From positions 1 through 30,418 of the forward strand of contig CAVVVP010000007.1 of assembly GCA_963751695.1 (NCBI GenBank): a DNA stretch of 30,418 bases. The letters are read 5' to 3'. Positions 26,525-30,418 of this stretch are shown in pieces. How positions within the stretch are numbered: position 1 is the first letter of the stretch; the number at the start of each line of letters is the position of its first letter. The notes beneath the pieces were generated by a model. It did not search any database, was not told where the DNA came from, and was given only the letters and a program-made list of their open reading frames with translations. This DNA comes from SZUA-22 sp963751695. Its GTDB lineage: Bacteria > Bacteroidota > Ignavibacteria > Ignavibacteriales > Melioribacteraceae. Both the position numbers and the translations under genes were made by a program.

Positions 26525-29248
26525 TTACTTCATCAGCACCATCTCTTACTTGAACAAAATCCCCGCTTGAATTCTATAAAAGTATATTCCACTAGTCAAG
26601 TCCGTGGCATCAAATTCTACTTCATAGTTGCCAGATGATTGCTCTTTACTAATCAAGGTCTGCAATTCCTCGCCAATAGTATTATAGACTTTGATTGTGA
26701 CAAAACTTTCTGTGGGTAAAGAATATCTTATTATCGTTGAGTTGTTAAACGGATTTGGATAGTTCTGCTCCAAGCCAAATTCAGTTGGGAGTGTATTTAA
26801 TCTATGTTCCTCAACTCCAGTAGATTGGTCTTCAAGATGCAATGTGTCATCAATATTTCCATCATTACCTTCATCAACTAATATCTCTAACCTTAGTGCT
26901 GCAAAATCTCCCCAATTTGGTTTCAGTTTATGAGTGCTATTGGCACCTAGCTTAACATCTTTATGGTTAAATGTAATTAGACCCAATTCTAATGCATGGT
27001 TAATCTCAATGTCATATAACTTGGAAGCTCCATTAGATATAAGGTCAAGGTTGTAATCATCTGGATTAGTTATTTTGATAGATTCATCCTTGCTTATATT
27101 CCAAACCTTTGACGATAAATACTCTCTCATCATCTCCTCCATCAACAATGTTCATAAGTCTTATTGATTTAATAGCTTCATCTTGATTCTTTACCTCTAT
27201 TCCTCTATCAAATAGGAAATCATCAGTTTGTTGTTCATTTGCATCATACCTTTCATAGCTGAATGCTTTGTTATCTGTGAAAAAATAAGTCTCAACGGTA
27301 TCAGAAGTAAAATTATTTAGCTCTATTGTGTAGTCTCTTATTCCAAGCAGATAACCGTATGGCGGTCCTTCGCTCCCATTGACAAAGATAAGTGGGAGTG
27401 CATTTGGGATTTCATTAATTAGATTATTGTTTTGGTATCCCATATTATTTCCCAGACTATCTGTGATTAGTATATCGGCTTTTTCTGTTGCATCAATCTC
27501 TACTGCCATTGGAAAAAATAACTGGTTTTCGCTTTGGGAGGTTTTTGGTAAAGAGACATCATTTAGATAAAGATCTGATACTGGTTCAAGAAAGAACCAA
27601 TCATATCCACCCCATCCATTCCAACCATACATCGGTTCCCACACTCCAGGACCATAGGTATCAATTCTAATTATTGCATTGGTGTTAGTTGGATAACTAT
27701 TATCCCATACCCACAAATCATAATACCTACTATCAACTGAATCCGTTTCAATCTATAAGGAAGAACAGCATGTGCTTGGGCAGTATTTGGTGTATTATTT
27801 CTAATGTATAGTGTTCTTATTGGAGTATTGTCTTCCTTTAGCATTAATTTTAATTCATCCAAAGTATTATCTACGGTTGTATTATAGTATAAATCATGAT
27901 GTAAGGATGTAAGTCTTCCAAATTGTTTTGTGAATAACTCTGTGATAACCTTAATGACATTTGAATCTGATCGAACATTGATTGGATCCATGAAATTTGG
28001 ATAATTGGGGTATCTTGCTTGAAATTCAGTTCGTTTACTAAAAGCAAGTGCATTTGCATTTGCTATACCAAAACAACTCCCTCCCCAAGGTTTTTTAATT
28101 GCACTCCATTTCAACAATGCCATCGGAGAATATATCCCAAGGCTTGTTGATATATAACACGTGCCCACCGAGAATGCGTTTACAAAGGAGATCCAATCTG
28201 GAAAATCAGACCTGAATGCATTTCGGAAAGGATTCAGTAAATAAGTTTGAGGATAGGTATCATTTGTAAAAGGGTCTATACCATTTTTGTAATCAAACTT
28301 ATTAAACCACCAACTATAAGGAAACATGTCATTAGGATAGTTGCCATAATTCCAGCGGTCAATATTAATGTCATAACTAATATAGTCTCCATTATTATCT
28401 ATCCTTGTAATTATATAGGGTTTTATTTCGAAATTCTTACTTTCAAATTGATCATTAGTATTATGACTGATTATTTTAATTCTTGCCTTTGTGGTTGGTT
28501 CAATATCTGGGATTGTCCATTCATATTGATTATCAGAAGCATTAATATTATCATCAATCAAATTATAAGAGATCCCCCCATCTTCACTATACTCTATTCT
28601 TACGTTGTCAGTTGTATCCCTCGTCGTCCATTTAATCGTTTCTTTTTCACCACAAATCCATTTATCGTCTTTCGTCGGTTCAATTAGTTTTACTGAACTT
28701 CCCCATATAAATTTTATTTCATCATAAATTTGCCACGCATTATTATGCGTAGGGTGGGCAAAAGGAACAATCCTAATAATTACTTTATTAAATTCAATCG
28801 GTGATCCATCATTTAAGTATTTAGTATATGTATACCATTCGGGGTAATCTGAATTGCCCGGTGGAACAAAAAATATAACATGTTGGGAATCATTATAAGC
28901 ACTCACACTCATAAACCCATTTCTATTCTCAGAACCAAAGTTTTTAAGGACGACACTGATTGATTCCGGCACCTCATCAACAAAATTGATTGTTCTCGAA
29001 AATGAATTAGTGGGATTGCTAGTTGCAGAATATGAATCAATCAGTTTAATTGCTGACCCACTGATCCCATCAACTTGATTAATACAGCTCAAAAAAGGAG
29101 TTTTCATACTGTCAATGTTCCATTCATAACCGACTGGCAATCCATTAGCCCCCCAATCATCAAAGGACTCAATAACAACTTCTCTTTGAGAGTATAGATT
29201 TTCAGATAAGAATGATAAGACAAATAAGAGTAGTAAAATCTTTTTCAT
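26525..29248 (-). CDS. T9SS-secreted papain-like cysteine-protease-like protein (frameshifted)
   Basis: Signal peptide (KKILLLLFVLSFLSENLYSQ). Residues about 22-185 are a carbohydrate-binding-like beta-sandwich, and about 187-275 an Ig-like domain (WTTRDTTDNVRIEYSEDGG). From about 350 there is a papain-like layout: Cys392 in GGSCFGIANANAL, His493 in QAHAVLPYRL, and, after a frameshift near 27740, VWDNSYPTNTNAIIRID, which would supply the third catalytic residue. The C-terminus is the T9SS sorting domain (NYPNPFNNSTIIRYSLP), with a corrected stop at 26525. The fragments are 27671-29248, 27084-27716 and 26546-27148; the joined length is about 900 residues. The Cys-His-Asp order fits a transglutaminase or C39/papain-type fold. 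Activity is an inference; the motif order is seen. Confidence 0.7.
26546..27148 (-). CDS. Fragment: T9SS sorting domain of protease-like protein
   Basis: Contains a beta-sandwich end (LRLEILVDEGNDGNID) and the sorting domain (EQNYPNPFNNSTIIRYS, SGIYFYRIQAG). The last residues are one base out of frame; the corrected ending gives MVLMK with stop at 26525. Confidence 0.65.
   Translation of the reverse strand: MLMEEMMREYLSSKVWNISKDESIKITNPDDYNLDLISNGASKLYDIEINHALELGLITFNHKDVKLGANSTHKLKPNWGDFAALRLEILVDEGNDGNIDDTLHLEDQSTGVEEHRLNTLPTEFGLEQNYPNPFNNSTIIRYSLPTESFVTIKVYNTIGEELQTLISKEQSSGNYEVEFDATDLTSGIYFYRIQAGILFK
27084..27716 (-). CDS. Fragment: post-catalytic region
   Basis: Begins at VWDNSYP, the third putative active-site motif, then GWNGWGGYDWFFLEP and a beta-rich domain (VETYFFTDNKAFSYERYD). 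The frame runs out near 27090 and continues as ESIKITNPDDYNLDLI in the next fragment. Confidence 0.65.
   Translation of the reverse strand: MWVWDNSYPTNTNAIIRIDTYGPGVWEPMYGWNGWGGYDWFFLEPVSDLYLNDVSLPKTSQSENQLFFPMAVEIDATEKADILITDSLGNNMGYQNNNLINEIPNALPLIFVNGSEGPPYGYLLGIRDYTIELNNFTSDTVETYFFTDNKAFSYERYDANEQQTDDFLFDRGIEVKNQDEAIKSIRLMNIVDGGDDERVFIVKGLEYKQG
27671..29248 (-). CDS. Fragment: N-terminal and protease-like region
   Basis: Open N-terminal part (525 residues) holding the signal peptide, beta-sandwich, Ig-like domain, and the Cys and His of the putative active site. After HAVLPYRLKRI the frame is lost; the correct continuation is ETDSVDSRYYDLWVWDNSYP. Confidence 0.75.
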   Translation of the reverse strand: MKKILLLLFVLSFLSENLYSQREVVIESFDDWGANGLPVGYEWNIDSMKTPFLSCINQVDGISGSAIKLIDSYSATSNPTNSFSRTINFVDEVPESISVVLKNFGSENRNGFMSVSAYNDSQHVIFFVPPGNSDYPEWYTYTKYLNDGSPIEFNKVIIRIVPFAHPTHNNAWQIYDEIKFIWGSSVKLIEPTKDDKWICGEKETIKWTTRDTTDNVRIEYSEDGGISYNLIDDNINASDNQYEWTIPDIEPTTKARIKIISHNTNDQFESKNFEIKPYIITRIDNNGDYISYDINIDRWNYGNYPNDMFPYSWWFNKFDYKNGIDPFTNDTYPQTYLLNPFRNAFRSDFPDWISFVNAFSVGTCYISTSLGIYSPMALLKWSAIKKPWGGSCFGIANANALAFSKRTEFQARYPNYPNFMDPINVRSDSNVIKVITELFTKQFGRLTSLHHDLYYNTTVDNTLDELKLMLKEDNTPIRTLYIRNNTPNTAQAHAVLPYRLKRIQLIVGIMICGYGIIVIQLTPMQ

Positions 29249-29271
29249 AAACTCTCCAATAATCTATTGTT

Positions 29272-29285
29272 GAAGAGAAAGTTCA
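29272..29285 (-). repeat. 14-bp shared upstream motif
   Basis: CTGAACTTTCTCTT on the minus strand lies upstream of the protease-like gene, and the identical 14 bases occur at 30390-30403, upstream of the propeller lipoprotein. A shared regulatory element is possible but unproven. Confidence 0.35.
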
Positions 29286-29316
29286 GTCAATAATCAACAT
29301 ATTTTCTCAAGGAGGA

Positions 29317-30279
29317 TTAATTTATCGCAAATACTGTCTTTGATATACCGTATACTTTGCCAGCTCCATAATCAGTTACTATTAAATCCCCACTACTATT
29401 TGAATGAATTGTATTAAATGGACCTACTAATCCAGAGACAAAAATAGAAACATCTGTTGCTTGAGTCCCATTCATTTCTACCATCCAGATATTATAGTAA
29501 TCAATAACAAAGATATTTCCACCTAATCCAATCGTCAAATCTTGTGCGTTGTTTGCCTCATTAAGTTTAGCAACCACATTAGATGCAGAAGCAATAATTG
29601 GGAACTCAGTTTTATTTTCAATATCAAAACACATAATTTCGTTTTCTCTTCCCGACAAAACGAACAGATTATCCTTATGGTCAAATGCAATTCCCCTTGG
29701 ACTATATCTATAGTGGTAATCGGCGAAGTCAACAACCATACTTATATTCTTAGATTCGTCTATTTTGATTATGCTATTATTCGTTAATTCACTTACATAA
29801 ATATTTTTCTTGTTATCTAGCTCCATAAACAATGGCATCGACAATCCATTAACATATTCTTCTACTATGCCACGTTTATTAATATTGAATATCTTGCCGT
29901 CAAATAGAGATGTTACAAATACACCTTTATTAGGGGCATATAAGAGATCAACCAAACATGGATTACTAAATTGAATACTGGCAAAATCACTTATCATTCC
30001 ATGACGATTCAGATCGACTATTTTTGATTCTAAGCTTTCATTAACTAGTAGTCCTTTTGAAGGAGGATAAAACACTGCGCCCTCTGGATCAGATAATCCT
30101 TCAGCTAAGAGATATACATTTACGTCAAATTCTGGATTTACAGTTAAGTCATCTGATATAGAATATTTTAAAACATTGTTATTTGGAGAATCAGAAGTGG
30201 TCTGGGGTTCATTTAAGGTTATAGATTTTTGACAACAAAGTAATAAAAATAAGCAAAAAATAAATACTAGAGTTTTCAT
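29317..30279 (-). CDS. Beta-propeller (NHL/SMP-30-like) lipoprotein
   Basis: Lipoprotein signal with Cys15/16 (FIFCLFLLLCC). The rest is built of repeated four-stranded units with a short beta motif and Asn/Asp turns, such as NKGVFVTSLFDGKIFNINKR, NKKNIYVSELTNNSIIKID, HKDNLFVLSGRENEIMCFD and GGNIFVIDYYNIWMVEM. That is the pattern of NHL or gluconolactonase-type six-bladed propellers, which usually bind ligands or partners. The gene is intact (320 residues) and lies 67 bases upstream of the protease-like gene, probably its operon partner. No catalytic metal site was confirmed. Confidence 0.65.
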   Translation of the reverse strand: MKTLVFIFCLFLLLCCQKSITLNEPQTTSDSPNNNVLKYSISDDLTVNPEFDVNVYLLAEGLSDPEGAVFYPPSKGLLVNESLESKIVDLNRHGMISDFASIQFSNPCLVDLLYAPNKGVFVTSLFDGKIFNINKRGIVEEYVNGLSMPLFMELDNKKNIYVSELTNNSIIKIDESKNISMVVDFADYHYRYSPRGIAFDHKDNLFVLSGRENEIMCFDIENKTEFPIIASASNVVAKLNEANNAQDLTIGLGGNIFVIDYYNIWMVEMNGTQATDVSIFVSGLVGPFNTIHSNSSGDLIVTDYGAGKVYGISKTVFAIN

Positions 30280-30389
30280 ATATGGACTCCTCTTATTTAG
30301 AAATAACAGCTACAGATTCTATTTAAGTCTATTCAATAGTTATATGCCATATAAAAGGAGCGTTTCCTTGGAGGAACAGAATTGTTTAA

Positions 30390-30403
30390 AAGAGAAAGTT
30401 CAG
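30390..30403 (-). repeat. 14-bp shared upstream motif, second copy
   Basis: Second copy of the motif at 29272-29285, about 110 bases ahead of the propeller lipoprotein start. Confidence 0.35.
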
Positions 30404-30418
30404 CACAGTGCTCAAAAC

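Noticed and set aside
6216..27740. Programmed frameshifting as the cause of the split genes
   Set aside because: The breaks fall at many unrelated sites without slippery heptamers and affect unrelated genes. Single-base errors explain them better.
28247..28687. Plus-strand ORF of 146 codons opposite the protease-like gene
   Set aside because: It lies entirely inside a well-supported gene on the other strand, has low-complexity hydrophobic composition and no start context.

Overview
The window is AT-rich (roughly two-thirds A+T) and looks like a member of the Bacteroidota/FCB group, most likely close to Ignavibacteria, Kapabacteria or Chlorobi. This is an inference from two things. Three secreted proteins end in a type A sorting domain of the type IX secretion system (T9SS), with the signature YPNPFNP and the ending MVLMK. 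The window also encodes a type IV pilus-like (T4P-like) machine of a sort that most Bacteroidota lack. No rRNA, tRNA, CRISPR array, transposase or phage gene was found.

Region 1 (about 1-2440, minus strand) holds a second, diverged copy of a three-gene pilin-like cassette (A2-B2-C2), ending in a rho-independent terminator. Region 2 (2762-4057) holds a small lipoprotein with its own, nearly identical terminator, and a signal peptidase II (LspA)-like gene on the opposite strand.

Region 3 (4023-15221, minus strand) is the core: one compact T4P-like operon. A perfect sigma-54 box (TGGCAC-N5-TTGCA) precedes pilin-like genes A1, B1 and C1. These are followed by a short pilin-like protein, the platform protein PilC, the assembly ATPase PilB, a PilT-like ATPase, a PilM-PilN fusion, a PilO protein with a PilP-like tail, and a small secretin, ending in a terminator. 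Four gene junctions overlap or lie within a few bases. All pilin-like proteins have extremely short leaders (MG, MVG, MSG, MGG) and lack the usual Glu at mature position 5. No prepilin peptidase is in the window.

Region 4 (15354-18102) holds a DNRLRE-domain lipoprotein, a secreted TPR protein and a 99-aa unknown. Region 5 (18139-30279, minus strand) is a cell-surface and secretion block: a 58-aa membrane protein; a T9SS protein with a polysaccharide-deacetylase-like head and six 261-bp tandem fibronectin-like repeats; a ZU5-like lipoprotein; a T9SS beta-helix protein; a T9SS papain-like protease-like protein; and a beta-propeller lipoprotein.

A recurring oddity is that many genes, including core pilus genes, are split by single-base indels, while the protein sequence stays coherent across the break when frames are joined. 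I read these mainly as assembly or consensus errors and not as gene decay, and I give joined coordinates plus the fragment positions.
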